Made by a program: the position numbers and the translations under genes
Shown here: piece by piece, positions 34,301 through 43,524 of the stretch
How positions within the stretch are numbered: the first letter of the stretch is position 1
Layout: the number at the start of each line of letters is the position of its first letter
Notes under the pieces: generated by a model
Told to the model about the DNA's origin: nothing
Database searches by the model: none
What the model saw: only the letters and a program-made list of their open reading frames with translations
From: Kitasatospora sp. NBC_00374
Lineage (GTDB): Bacteria; Actinomycetota; Actinomycetes; Streptomycetales; Streptomycetaceae
Direction: 5' to 3'
Assembly (NCBI RefSeq): GCF_041434935.1
Contig: NZ_CP107964.1
Coordinates: 4,464,001 to 4,528,000 of the forward strand
DNA: 64,000 nucleotides

Positions 34301-35041
34301 TCAGCGGGGGTCGACGCCGCGCGCGCCGGCGCCGCGCTCCAGGTACCAGCGGGCGGTGCCGAGCACGCCGTAGGCGCGGATCCGGCGGGTGGAGTTCTGC
34401 ACCACCATGTCCCGGCGGTGCACGATCGCGGTGGTGTGGCGGCGGACGCTGTTGATGAACATCCGGTCGGTCGGCGACGGGCGGCGCGGCATGCCGCCGA
34501 CCGCCTGGTACAGCTCGGCGGTGATCGCCATGTTGTTGCCCGCGTGCATCCGGTACGGCACCAGGTACCCGTGCCGGCGGCGGTGCGCCGGGCGGATCCG
34601 GCCGAAGGCGGCGCCGAGGGCGACCAGGACGCGGAAGACGGTGCGGCCGAGCGGGCCGTGCTCGTCGTGCCGGGCGGTGATGTGCCCGCAGACCAGGCCG
34701 CGGGAGGCGAGCATCCCGGCCCGGGCGGCGGCCGTCCAGCCGGGCTGCGGCAGGCAGTCGGCGTCGGTGCGGGCCAGGAGCGCGGCGCCGTGTGCGATGG
34801 CGTGCCGGAAGCCCGTGTCGACGGCGCAGCCGACGCCCTTCTCCGTCTCGACCAGCACCCGCACCGGGAACGGAGCCCGTTCGGCGAAGGCGCGGACCTT
34901 GTCGACGGTGCCGTCGGCGGAGTCGTTGTCGACCACCAGCAGGGTGAAGTCCCGGTCCCGCTGGGCGGCCAGGGCCCGCAGCGCGCCCTCGATCCGGGCC
35001 TCCTCCTGGTAGGCCGGGATCACCACCCACAGCTCGGTCAC
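34301..35041 (-). CDS. GT2 glycosyltransferase of the ole-like operon
   Basis: 246 residues from the GTG at 35041, overlapping the ketosynthase stop (GTGA). The GT-A domain shows LWVVIPAYQEEARIEGALRA, VVDNDSADGT, the GCAVDTGFRHAIAHG acceptor loop and the DxD motif ARTDADCLPQPGW, then MHAGNNMAITAELYQAVGG. It has no membrane helices, unlike the two other GT2 genes in the window, and so is probably cytoplasmic. A role in glycosylating the operon's lipid product is inference from position. The ligase gene follows after a 14-base gap. Confidence 0.82.
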   Translation of the reverse strand: MTELWVVIPAYQEEARIEGALRALAAQRDRDFTLLVVDNDSADGTVDKVRAFAERAPFPVRVLVETEKGVGCAVDTGFRHAIAHGAALLARTDADCLPQPGWTAAARAGMLASRGLVCGHITARHDEHGPLGRTVFRVLVALGAAFGRIRPAHRRRHGYLVPYRMHAGNNMAITAELYQAVGGMPRRPSPTDRMFINSVRRHTTAIVHRRDMVVQNSTRRIRAYGVLGTARWYLERGAGARGVDPR

Positions 35042-36057
35042 GACACCTCCCAGACCATCGTCATCAGACTGACCCCGCCGCCGAGTCCGACCAGCAGCAC
35101 CCGCTCGCCCGGCGTCAACTCGGCTCGGATTTGCTCCAGTTGGACGCCCAGGGTGGCGCTGGCCAGGTTGCCCAGCCGGTCCACGGTGACCACCAGCTTC
35201 TCGGCCGGCACGCCGGTCAGCTCCACGAAGCGCTCCAGGTAGGGCAGCGTCACCTGGTGCACCAGCACCCGGGCGTACGCGTCCCAGCCGAGGCCGGTAC
35301 GGGCCGCCACCCTGGTCAGGATGTCGCCGCCGATCTTCTCGAAGACGCCGCGCAACTCCTTGCCGCCGCCCCGGAAGTAGCTGTACTCGTCGCCGCGCGG
35401 GTGGCGCGAGCCGCCGCCCGGGATGCCGCCGACCTCCCAGTGCTCGGAGGCGGTCTCGGTCTCGATGTCCAGGATGCCGCCGCGCTCCACCGCCTCCACG
35501 ACCACGGCCGCTCCCGCGTCGCCGAAGGTGTAGCCGGCGAATCCCGCCCGGAACTCCGCCAGCCCGCCGGGGTCGCGCCGCATCGCCCGGCTGGGTGTCT
35601 CGCCGGTCACCACCAGCGCCCGGCGGGCCCGCCCGGCCAGGATCATCGCGCGGGCGGTGTCGATGCCGTTCAGGAAGCTGTTGCAGGCGTTGGAGATGTC
35701 GAACGCATGCGCGCGGGACCCGAGTTCGGCCTGCACCAGGTGGGCGGTGGCGGGCTCGCAGACGTCCCGGGTCGCCGAGGCGAACAGCAGCAGGTCGATG
35801 TCCAGCGGGTCGAGGCCGGCGCTGTGCAGCGCCCGGCGGGCCGCGCCCAGGGCCAGCGTGGAGGCGTACTCGCCGTCGGCGGCGAAGTGCCGGGTGCGGA
35901 TGCCGGTGGCCTTCTCGAACATCCCGCCGGGCAGCCGGAGGCCACTGCCGCCCGCCACCTCGTCCTGGAGCTGCTGAGAGGTCAGCACCTGGGCGGGCAG
36001 ACAGGCGCCCACGGCGGTGATGCCGACCCGCGGTATATGGAGGTCCATGGCCATCAT
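35038..36057 (-). CDS. 3-oxoacyl-ACP synthase III family condensing enzyme (OleA-like)
   Basis: 339 residues from ATG 36057; ATG 36048, better spaced after CAGGATG, is an alternative. It has the thiolase/KAS III fold with nucleophile C125 in FDISNACNSFLNG, the His in VLVHQVTLPYL and the Asn in LGNLASATLG. The NAC..FLNG surroundings resemble OleA, which head-to-head condenses two acyl-CoAs, more than FabH. It is the first gene of the five-gene operon. A tool would be needed to separate OleA-like from other KAS III subfamilies. No acyl carrier protein gene is adjacent. Confidence 0.82.
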   Translation of the reverse strand: MMAMDLHIPRVGITAVGACLPAQVLTSQQLQDEVAGGSGLRLPGGMFEKATGIRTRHFAADGEYASTLALGAARRALHSAGLDPLDIDLLLFASATRDVCEPATAHLVQAELGSRAHAFDISNACNSFLNGIDTARAMILAGRARRALVVTGETPSRAMRRDPGGLAEFRAGFAGYTFGDAGAAVVVEAVERGGILDIETETASEHWEVGGIPGGGSRHPRGDEYSYFRGGGKELRGVFEKIGGDILTRVAARTGLGWDAYARVLVHQVTLPYLERFVELTGVPAEKLVVTVDRLGNLASATLGVQLEQIRAELTPGERVLLVGLGGGVSLMTMVWEVS

Positions 36058-36084
36058 CCTGGCCGGTCACCGCAGTGCCGGGCC

Positions 36085-36100
36085 TGAGTACCCGTACTCA
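36085..36100. promoter_or_regulatory. Perfect 16-bp palindrome upstream of the ole-like operon
   Basis: TGAGTAC-CC-GTACTCA lies 28 bases before the ketosynthase start, where a repressor or activator dimer would control the operon. The cognate regulator is not identifiable in the window. Confidence 0.55.
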
Positions 36101-36125
36101 TCAGTGACAGGCGATCGGCCCCGGC

Positions 36126-36141
36126 CATGACATCCGTCATG
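36126..36141. promoter_or_regulatory. Second palindrome in the same divergent region
   Basis: CATGAC-ATCC-GTCATG has perfect 6-bp arms and lies 25 bases beyond the first palindrome, toward the VC0807 gene. The two have different sequences, which suggests two regulators or one per direction. Confidence 0.45.
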
Positions 36142-36237
36142 CGCTTTCCCGCACAGCCGACACTGCCGCACGACCCCCGCCGGACGGGAACCTTGAGACA
36201 TCGCAGAGAGCGACCGGCACGGACGGGGAGCGGGACC

Positions 36238-36906
36238 ATGGCCACCATCACCACCAGCGCGAAGACCGAGCAGAACACCTCCGGGGCGGCCGCCGCCCTC
36301 CGGCCGCTGGCCGTCGACGTGGCGGTGCCGCTCGGCGTCTACTACGCGGCACACTCGCTGTTCGGCCTCGGCCTGGTCGCCTCGCTGACCCTCTCCAGCG
36401 CCGTCCCGGTCGTCCGCACGGTCGCCGGGCTGGTCCGGGACCGTTCGGTCAACACCCTCGCCCTGGTGATGCTGGTGGTGAACGTGGTCGGCATCGCGCT
36501 GTCCGCCGTCGCCGGCGACCCCAGGCTGATGGTCGCCAAGGACGGCGCGGTCAGCAGCGTGATCGGCGGCTCGATGATCGTCACGGCGCTGCTCGGCCGC
36601 CCGCTCATGACGGCCGGCCTGCGGCCCTTCCTCGTCAAGGGCGACGCGGCCCGGTCCGCCGCCTGGGACCGGCTGATGGCCGGCTCGGCCGCCTTCCGCC
36701 GCGACGAGCGCAACTTCTCGCTGGCCTGGGGCACCGTGCTGGTCACCGAGTGCGCCGCCAAGGTGGTGCTGGCGTACACCGTGCCGGTGGAGACCATGGT
36801 CTGGCTGAGCACCGTCCTGCTGGTCGCCGCGATCGGCCTGGGGGTCCTGGTCGGCAACGTCTTCGCCGGGCGGATGGCCGAGCGGGTCGTCGCCGAGGCC
36901 GCCTGA
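36238..36906 (+). CDS. VC0807 family integral membrane protein
   Basis: 222 residues from the ATG at 36238, with GGGGAG nine bases upstream; the open frame extends to 36127, but without a ribosome site. Five to six hydrophobic segments are visible (VPLGVYYAAHSLFGLGLVAS, TLALVMLVVNVVGIALSAVA, SVIGGSMIVTALLGRPLM, WGTVLVTECAAKVVLAYTVP, MVWLSTVLLVAAIGLGVLVG). The architecture and the LGRPLM turn fit the VC0807 family of unknown function. It is divergent from the ole-like operon across the two palindromes; a link to it is possible but unproven. Confidence 0.75.
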   Translation: MATITTSAKTEQNTSGAAAALRPLAVDVAVPLGVYYAAHSLFGLGLVASLTLSSAVPVVRTVAGLVRDRSVNTLALVMLVVNVVGIALSAVAGDPRLMVAKDGAVSSVIGGSMIVTALLGRPLMTAGLRPFLVKGDAARSAAWDRLMAGSAAFRRDERNFSLAWGTVLVTECAAKVVLAYTVPVETMVWLSTVLLVAAIGLGVLVGNVFAGRMAERVVAEAA

Positions 36907-36940
36907 GCCTCCGAGGCCACCTGAACCTCCCGAACCGCCC

Positions 36941-36985
36941 GCAGTGCGCCCGCCCGCAGTGCGCCCGCCCGCAGTGCGCCCGCCC
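36941..36985. repeat. Three tandem copies of a 15-bp unit
   Basis: GCAGTGCGCCCGCCC is repeated three times exactly. The last copy is part of the left arm of the terminator at 36974-37008, so the repeat has multiplied the terminator's 5' arm. Confidence 0.95.
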
Positions 36986-37008
36986 GTCTCCCCGACGGGC
37001 GGGCGCAC
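36974..37008. terminator. Bidirectional terminator between the VC0807 and flotillin genes
   Basis: GTGCGCCCGCCCGTC (36974-36988) and GACGGGCGGGCGCAC (36994-37008) are perfect 15-bp arms around a 5-base loop between convergent stops. Confidence 0.92.
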
Positions 37009-37013
37009 CCGTG

Positions 37014-38483
37014 TCAGCCCTCCTGCACCGGGATCGGCAGGCCGACCACCGGCTTTCCGCCGGCCGGCCGCTCCTCGTCCGCCGGGGCCTTCGGCGCGTT
37101 CATCGCGCTCAGCAGCTGCCGGGCCAGGCCCAGCCCGGTGCCGCCCATGGTCAGCGCCTTGGCGAACATGTCCGACATCCCGTCCGCGCCGTTGAGCAGG
37201 ATCATGTGCTCGACGTTGCCGAAGGCCTCCGCGCCGGCCCGGACGATCTCCGGCCAGTTCTCGGCCAACTGCTGGGCCACCACGGCTTCCTGGTTCTCCG
37301 CGAGGGCCGCGGCCCGGGCCTTGATGGCCTCCGCCTCGGCCAGACCGAGCGCCCGGGCCGCCTCGGCCTGCGCCAGGCCCTTCGCCTCCGCGGAGGCGGC
37401 CTCCGCCAGACCGGTCGCCTTGGTCGCCTCGGCCGCCGCCAGACCGCGGGCCCTGGTCGCCTCCGCCTCGGCGGTGGCCGCCACCTTCACCCGGTTCGCC
37501 TCGGCACCCGCTTTCAGCTCGGTCTCCCGCGCCAGCGCCTCGGCGGCCGAGATCCGGGCGTCACGGTCCGCCTCGGCCTTGGTCCTGGTCTCGTACGCGC
37601 GGGCGTCGGCCGGCTTGCGGACGTCCGCCTGCAGCTGCTGCTCCTTGCGGTGCGCCTCCAGCTCGGCGACCTTGGTCTCCTGGACCACGACCTCCTGCCG
37701 GGCGGCGGCCTGCGCCAGCGGTCCCGCCTGCATCGCGCGGGCCGTCGCGGTCTCCATCTCGGCCTGGTAACCGGCCTGCTGGATACCGGAGTTACGGGTC
37801 GCCTCGGCCTTGCGGGCGAACGCCTCCTGCTCCGCCTCGGTGGCCCGGCGGTCCGCCTCCGCGGCCGCGATCCGGGCGTCCCGCTGGACGGCGGCCGCGT
37901 GCGGGGCGGCCAGGTTGGTGATGTAGCCGGTCGGGTCCAGGATCTCCTGGATCTGCAGCGAGTCGATGATCAGGCCGAGCTTCTCCATCTCGGAACCGGA
38001 CGCGGCCCGGGTCTCCCCGGTCAGCCGCTCCCGGTCGCGGATCATGTCCTCGACGGTCAACCCGCCGACGATCGACCGCAGATGGCCCGCGAACACGTTG
38101 TGCACCCGCTGGCCCATCATCTTCTGCTGGTCCAGGAAGCGCCGGGCGGCGTTGGCGATCGACACCGTGTCGTCGCCCACCTTGAAGATCACAACGCCCT
38201 TGACGTGCACCGGAATACCCTGCGACGTCACACACTCGACGTCCAGCTCGGCCTCGTTCAGGTCCAGCGACAGCTTGCGCACCACCTGCACGCCCGGCAC
38301 CACGAAGGTGCCCCGGCCGGTGACGATCCGGAAGCCCAGCCCGTCGGCGAGGCCCTCGGTGCGGTGCGTGGAGCCCGAGATGACCAGCGCCTCGTTCGGC
38401 TCCGCCACCCGCCACATCAGTTTGAAGAGCACGATCAGAACGACGATGGAGGCCGCCACGGCCCCCGCGATGCCGATGAGCAT
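37014..38483 (-). CDS. Flotillin-like SPFH domain protein
   Basis: 489 residues from the ATG at 38483, with AAGGGGGAAAG upstream. An N-terminal membrane anchor (IAGAVAASIVVLIVLFKLMW) is followed by the SPFH domain (residues about 30-200, GRGTFVVPGVQVVRKLSLDL, VKGVVIFKVGDD). Then comes a 220-residue Ala/Glu-rich coiled coil with AEA repeats, and a C-terminal region (VVAQQLAENWPEIV, HMILLNGADGMSDMFAKALT). Flotillins organise membrane microdomains and scaffold signalling or secretion proteins. It follows an NfeD-like small gene on the same strand after 242 bases, a typical flotillin-NfeD pairing. Confidence 0.92.
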   Translation of the reverse strand: MLIGIAGAVAASIVVLIVLFKLMWRVAEPNEALVISGSTHRTEGLADGLGFRIVTGRGTFVVPGVQVVRKLSLDLNEAELDVECVTSQGIPVHVKGVVIFKVGDDTVSIANAARRFLDQQKMMGQRVHNVFAGHLRSIVGGLTVEDMIRDRERLTGETRAASGSEMEKLGLIIDSLQIQEILDPTGYITNLAAPHAAAVQRDARIAAAEADRRATEAEQEAFARKAEATRNSGIQQAGYQAEMETATARAMQAGPLAQAAARQEVVVQETKVAELEAHRKEQQLQADVRKPADARAYETRTKAEADRDARISAAEALARETELKAGAEANRVKVAATAEAEATRARGLAAAEATKATGLAEAASAEAKGLAQAEAARALGLAEAEAIKARAAALAENQEAVVAQQLAENWPEIVRAGAEAFGNVEHMILLNGADGMSDMFAKALTMGGTGLGLARQLLSAMNAPKAPADEERPAGGKPVVGLPIPVQEG

Positions 38484-38605
38484 CGGCTTTCCCCCTTCGA
38501 AGCGCACCGGCTCCGTGGCTGCGCTCTGATGTGCAGGACGGCGCGGAACGCGGTGGCAGCAGCAGATTCTTCGCCTGCTGTGATCGCTTGGGAAGGCTCG
38601 GGCGT

Positions 38606-38622
38606 CCTGATTGCGCATCAGG
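38606..38622. promoter_or_regulatory. Short inverted repeat upstream of the flotillin gene
   Basis: CCTGAT-TGCGC-ATCAGG is perfect but short. It lies 123 bases before the flotillin start in the 242-base gap after the NfeD-like gene. A second GATTGCG follows nearby. It may be an operator. Confidence 0.3.
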
Positions 38623-38725
38623 GGCGTCAAGATTGCGTCAAGACGGCGGCGTGCGCGGCAGGGTGGCGGCGGTCGGCGTCAGGGGCGGCGGTCGCGTCCG
38701 GGTGGTCGGCGTCCGGGCGGCGGTG

Positions 38726-38932
38726 TCACCCGTACGCCGGGCCGACGTAGACCGTGCGCGGCGGCTGGTACTCCAGCACCACGACGGGTGTCCCCGGCGC
38801 CAGCGGCTCGCCCGGCACCGCCAGGTACGCGAGAAAGGCCTCCGTCCCCTGCCGTTCGGGCACATGGATCAGCACCTCGCCGACCAGCCCGGCCCCGATC
38901 CTGCCCGTCACCCGCCCCGTCAGCCCGACCAT
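38726..38932 (-). CDS. Small NfeD-like OB-fold protein
   Basis: 68 residues: MVGLTGRVTGRIGAGLVGEV, then a beta-rich stretch ending LAPGTPVVVLEYQPPRTVYV. The alternating pattern and the GTPVVV near the end resemble the soluble C-terminal domain of NfeD proteins without the membrane part. The ribosome site is weak. Its position upstream of a flotillin gene supports an NfeD-like partner role, which is an inference. Confidence 0.6.
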   Translation of the reverse strand: MVGLTGRVTGRIGAGLVGEVLIHVPERQGTEAFLAYLAVPGEPLAPGTPVVVLEYQPPRTVYVGPAYG

Positions 38933-39034
38933 CCGGCCAGTCTGCCACCGCGTCCACTGTCCGGAACCTGTCTGGACCTGGGCGGATCGGCCCGCTACGG
39001 TGTTGGACGTCTTACGCAGGCAAACCGCCTGCGG

Positions 39035-39144
39035 ACACGGGAGCTCGGAGCACCGGGCTGAGAGGGCGCTGAACGGTCACGTCGAGGACGTGCCGACCGC
39101 TGCGCCGACCGCAGGAACCTGGACCGGATAATGCCGGCGTAGGG
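39035..39144 (+). ncRNA. TPP riboswitch controlling thiC
   Basis: The thiamine pyrophosphate aptamer is complete: CACGGGAGCTCGG, ACCGGGCTGAGAGGGCGCTG, a variable stem around 39075-39110, GCAGGAACCTGGACC and GGATAATGCCGGCGTAGGG. The last block overlaps the region just before the thiC ribosome site, so ligand binding probably blocks translation. A small GCAGG/CCTGC hairpin precedes it at 39015-39033. Confidence 0.95.
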
Positions 39145-39157
39145 AGTAGAAGGTCAG

Positions 39158-40984
<1,827 letters not shown>

Positions 40985-41305
40985 CACCGGGTGAACCGCC
41001 GGGGCGCTGCCATGGGGGACCGGAGGGGGCTCCCATGGCAGCGCCCCGGGCACGTCCGCGCCAGCTGCCCGCCGGCCTGCTGCTCTCCCCGTCCTGCTGT
41101 CCTGGTGCCGCGCGCCGGGAGGCGATCGTCAGGCTCCGCGCCATGGAGGTGCGGAAGGCGATTCTCCTGGGGCTGCTGAGCTCACCTGTGTTCTCACCTG
41201 CACGGGTCTGGTTGTTCGGCGGGCCCTGAGTGCTGCTCGGGCAGCCGGCTGAGGCAGGACAGGCAGCGCATTCTCCAGGGCCTGGCTGCGGTGCGGCCTC
41301 CTTGA
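40985..41305. other. 321-base spacer after thiC
   Basis: It holds the thiC terminator in its first 65 bases. The rest (41050-41305) shows no frame with coding bias and no further hairpin or repeat that I could identify. Confidence 0.5.
40999..41049 (+). terminator. Terminator of thiC
   Basis: Bases 40999-41016 (CCGGGGCGCTGCCATGGG) pair perfectly with 41032-41049 over 18 bp around a 15-base loop, starting 15 bases after the stop. Confidence 0.93.
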
Positions 41306-41623
41306 TCAGACGCCGATGATCTGGCACCGCAGGCCGCCATCCCGGGCGTACACCCGCAACTCCTGCTCCTTGTGGGGCTCGTCGTTCTGCTTCGGCGACA
41401 ACCGCCAGGCCGGGAACCAGCCGAGCCCGTCGGCGGTCAGGCTCTCCGCGACCTCCTCCAGGGCGTGCCTGCCGAGTCGCCCGTAGCCGAGCTCCTGGCG
41501 CAGCTCGCCGAGCGAGGTCCGGACCAGGCCGCCCGCTGCGCGACAGCGCTCGGCCACCGGGCCGGTGCCGCCGTCCCCGGGAGCGGTCGGCAAGTCACCA
41601 CGCAGATCGGTCAGGGTGTTCAT
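41306..41623 (-). CDS. Hypothetical protein
   Basis: 105 residues. The middle (LVRTSLGELRQELGYGRLGR, HALEEVAESLTADGLGWFPA) looks like a small helical, perhaps winged-helix, domain. The end (KEQELRVYARDGGLRCQIIG) is beta-like. There is no signal peptide or membrane segment. The ATG at 41623 lacks a ribosome site. Codon use is typical of the genome, which supports a real gene. I do not recognise the family. Confidence 0.55.
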   Translation of the reverse strand: MNTLTDLRGDLPTAPGDGGTGPVAERCRAAGGLVRTSLGELRQELGYGRLGRHALEEVAESLTADGLGWFPAWRLSPKQNDEPHKEQELRVYARDGGLRCQIIGV

Positions 41624-42039
41624 GTTCGGCCCAACGACACGAACTGCAAAAACGATGCGGCAGTTCCCCGGCTCGGACGTACGCGGCGATTCGTAGGTAT
41701 TTCACCATCGTGTGCGATCGATGTGCGATCACCCGCGCCCGGCGAGCGGCCGCCGACGCGCCGTAGGCACATGGGTGAAACAGTCGAAATTCGGCCGCGA
41801 CACCACTCATTTGGATTCTCAAAAAGCATTCGATCTTATGGTGCCATTGGTATGTACGCGGTTGAGTGACGGTTCATCACAAACCCGGTAGGCAGTCGCT
41901 TCGTGGCCCCCGCCATGGGGCGAATCCCGATAGGTGTCGGTGTGATCACCGGGGCATGGAGTCTGATCGGAACTCACCACAGCCACTCGGAATCCCCATG
42001 GATGGCCGAGTTCGACGGCGACACGAAAGGCTTTGTCCC
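41624..42039. other. 416-base divergent spacer before the ice-binding-like gene
   Basis: Noticeably less GC-rich than its surroundings. It holds the direct repeat at 41711-41730. A weak promoter-like pair occurs at 41811-41839 (TTGGAT, 17 bases, TCTTAT), pointing toward the surface-protein gene. No gene is seen. Confidence 0.5.
41711..41730. repeat. 9-bp direct repeat TGTGCGATC, one helical turn apart
   Basis: TGTGCGATC occurs at 41711-41719 and 41722-41730, an 11-base period that puts both copies on the same DNA face. It is a candidate regulator site for either divergent gene. Confidence 0.5.
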
Positions 42040-43524
42040 ATGGCAGTGGATGCCACCCTGTCCGCCCCTCCCGACAGCGGGCGTAGACGCACCCGGTTCA
42101 AGGAAGCCCTCTACCTCGTGCCCGGACTGGCGTTACTGGCGACAACCACGCTGATCTCGCAGCCTGCCCATGCGGCGGAGGCCCCGGTGACCCTGGGGAC
42201 CGACACCAGCTATGCGGTCCTCGGCGGTTCAACGGTCACCAACACGGGCCCCAGCGTCATCAACGGCGATCTGGGCCTCAGCCCCGGTTCGTCGGTGACG
42301 GGCTTCCCGCCCGGAATTCTCAACGGGGTGCAGCACGTCGCCGACGCCGAGGCCCTCCAGGCCCAGTCCGATCTGGTCATCGCCTACAACGACGCCGCCG
42401 GCCGGGCGCCCACGGCACTCGTCTCCGGGGACCTCGTCGGGCTGACCCTGACGTCCGGTGTGTACAAGTCCACGTCGTCACTGGCGCTCAACGGCACCGT
42501 GACGCTCGATGCCCAGGGCGACCCCAGCGCCGTCTTCATCTTCCAGATCGCCTCCACCCTGATCACGGGTTCGGCGAGCAACGTCAGCCTCATCAACGGC
42601 GCTCAGGCCTGCAATGTGTTCTGGCAGGTGGGGAGTTCGGCCACCATCGGGACCAACTCCTTCTTCAAGGGCAACATCCTTGCTCTCACGTCGATCGCGG
42701 CACAGACCGGCACCGTGATCGAGGGCCGGGCCCTGGCCCGGAACGGTGCGGTCACGCTGGACACCAACACCATTACCCGGGCCGCCTGCACCGTCGGTCC
42801 GCCTGGTCCTCCCGGACCGAGCGGGCCTCCCGGACCTACGGGCTCCCCCGGCCCTAGCGGCCCGGCGGGTGCTCCTGGTGCTCCCGGTGCTCCTGGCGCT
42901 CCCGGTGCTCCTGGCGCTCCCGGCGCTCCCGGTGCTCCTGGTGCTCCTGGCGCTCCCGGTGCTCCCGGTGCTCCTGGCGCTCCTGGCGCTTCGGGTGCTC
43001 CGGGTGCCCCTGGCTCCCCCGGTGCTCCTGGCGCTTCGGGTGCTCCCGGCGCTCCCGGTGCCCCTGGTTCCCCCGGTGCTCCTGGCGCTTCGGGTGCTCC
43101 CGGTGCTCCCGGTTCCCCCGGTGCTCCCGGTTCCCCCGGCGCCCCAGGTCCCTCCGGTCCCGCTGGTCCGGCTGGTCCCGCTGGTCCTGCTGGGCCTGCC
43201 GGGCCGGGTGGCGGTCACGGCGGTGGCGGTCACGGCGGCGGCGACCATGGTGGAGACGACCATGGTGGAGACGATCACGGGAAGGGCGACCAGGGGAACG
43301 ACGACCACGGTCAGCCGTCGCAGAGCCCCTCGCAGGGTGTTCCGTCCAGTAGGCCCTCGGCAGGCCCGCCGTCCAAGGGTCCTTCCCACGGCCTTGCGCA
43401 GACGGGAGACAGCCCGGTCACGGGTATCGCGGCCATGGCGGCGATTCTGTTCGCCGCGGGTGGTTCACTCCTCGTCATCATGGTGAGAAGGAGCCGTGAC
43501 GGTGGAGTCGGCCGCCGGCACTAG
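42040..43524 (+). CDS. Sortase-anchored surface protein: ice-binding-like (DUF3494) domain on a collagen-like stalk
   Basis: 494 residues from the ATG at 42040; ATGs at 41955 and 42000 are alternatives. A signal peptide ends near residue 44 (LISQPAHAAEA). Residues about 46-250 match the DUF3494 ice-binding fold (YAVLGGSTVTNTGPSVINGD, SGVYKSTSSLALNGTVTLDA, AVFIFQIASTLITGSASNVS, CNVFWQVGSSATIGTNSFFK). Residues 253-390 are exactly 46 Gly-X-Y triplets, mostly GAP. A Gly/His/Asp-rich spacer follows, then the sortase motif LAQTG (452-456), a membrane helix and a basic tail. It should be exported and linked to peptidoglycan by a class E-type sortase. Actual ice binding is unproven; adhesion is as likely. 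Confidence 0.88.
   Translation: MAVDATLSAPPDSGRRRTRFKEALYLVPGLALLATTTLISQPAHAAEAPVTLGTDTSYAVLGGSTVTNTGPSVINGDLGLSPGSSVTGFPPGILNGVQHVADAEALQAQSDLVIAYNDAAGRAPTALVSGDLVGLTLTSGVYKSTSSLALNGTVTLDAQGDPSAVFIFQIASTLITGSASNVSLINGAQACNVFWQVGSSATIGTNSFFKGNILALTSIAAQTGTVIEGRALARNGAVTLDTNTITRAACTVGPPGPPGPSGPPGPTGSPGPSGPAGAPGAPGAPGAPGAPGAPGAPGAPGAPGAPGAPGAPGAPGASGAPGAPGSPGAPGASGAPGAPGAPGSPGAPGASGAPGAPGSPGAPGSPGAPGPSGPAGPAGPAGPAGPAGPGGGHGGGGHGGGDHGGDDHGGDDHGKGDQGNDDHGQPSQSPSQGVPSSRPSAGPPSKGPSHGLAQTGDSPVTGIAAMAAILFAAGGSLLVIMVRRSRDGGVGRRH

Noticed and set aside
35038..36057. Part of a type II or type III polyketide cluster.
   Set aside because: There is no chain-length factor, acyl carrier protein or chalcone-synthase motif; the neighbours are ligase, P450 and reductase.
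36941..36985. Possible CRISPR-like repeat.
   Set aside because: The units are 15 bp, directly adjacent with no spacers, and part of a terminator.
36750..38750. A 666-codon plus-strand frame opposite the flotillin gene.
   Set aside because: It is rich in RLGLRQ-type repeats that simply mirror the flotillin coiled-coil codons.
42850..43110. Microsatellite or DNA repeat element.
   Set aside because: The repeat is in frame and encodes Gly-X-Y triplets, so it is a protein repeat.
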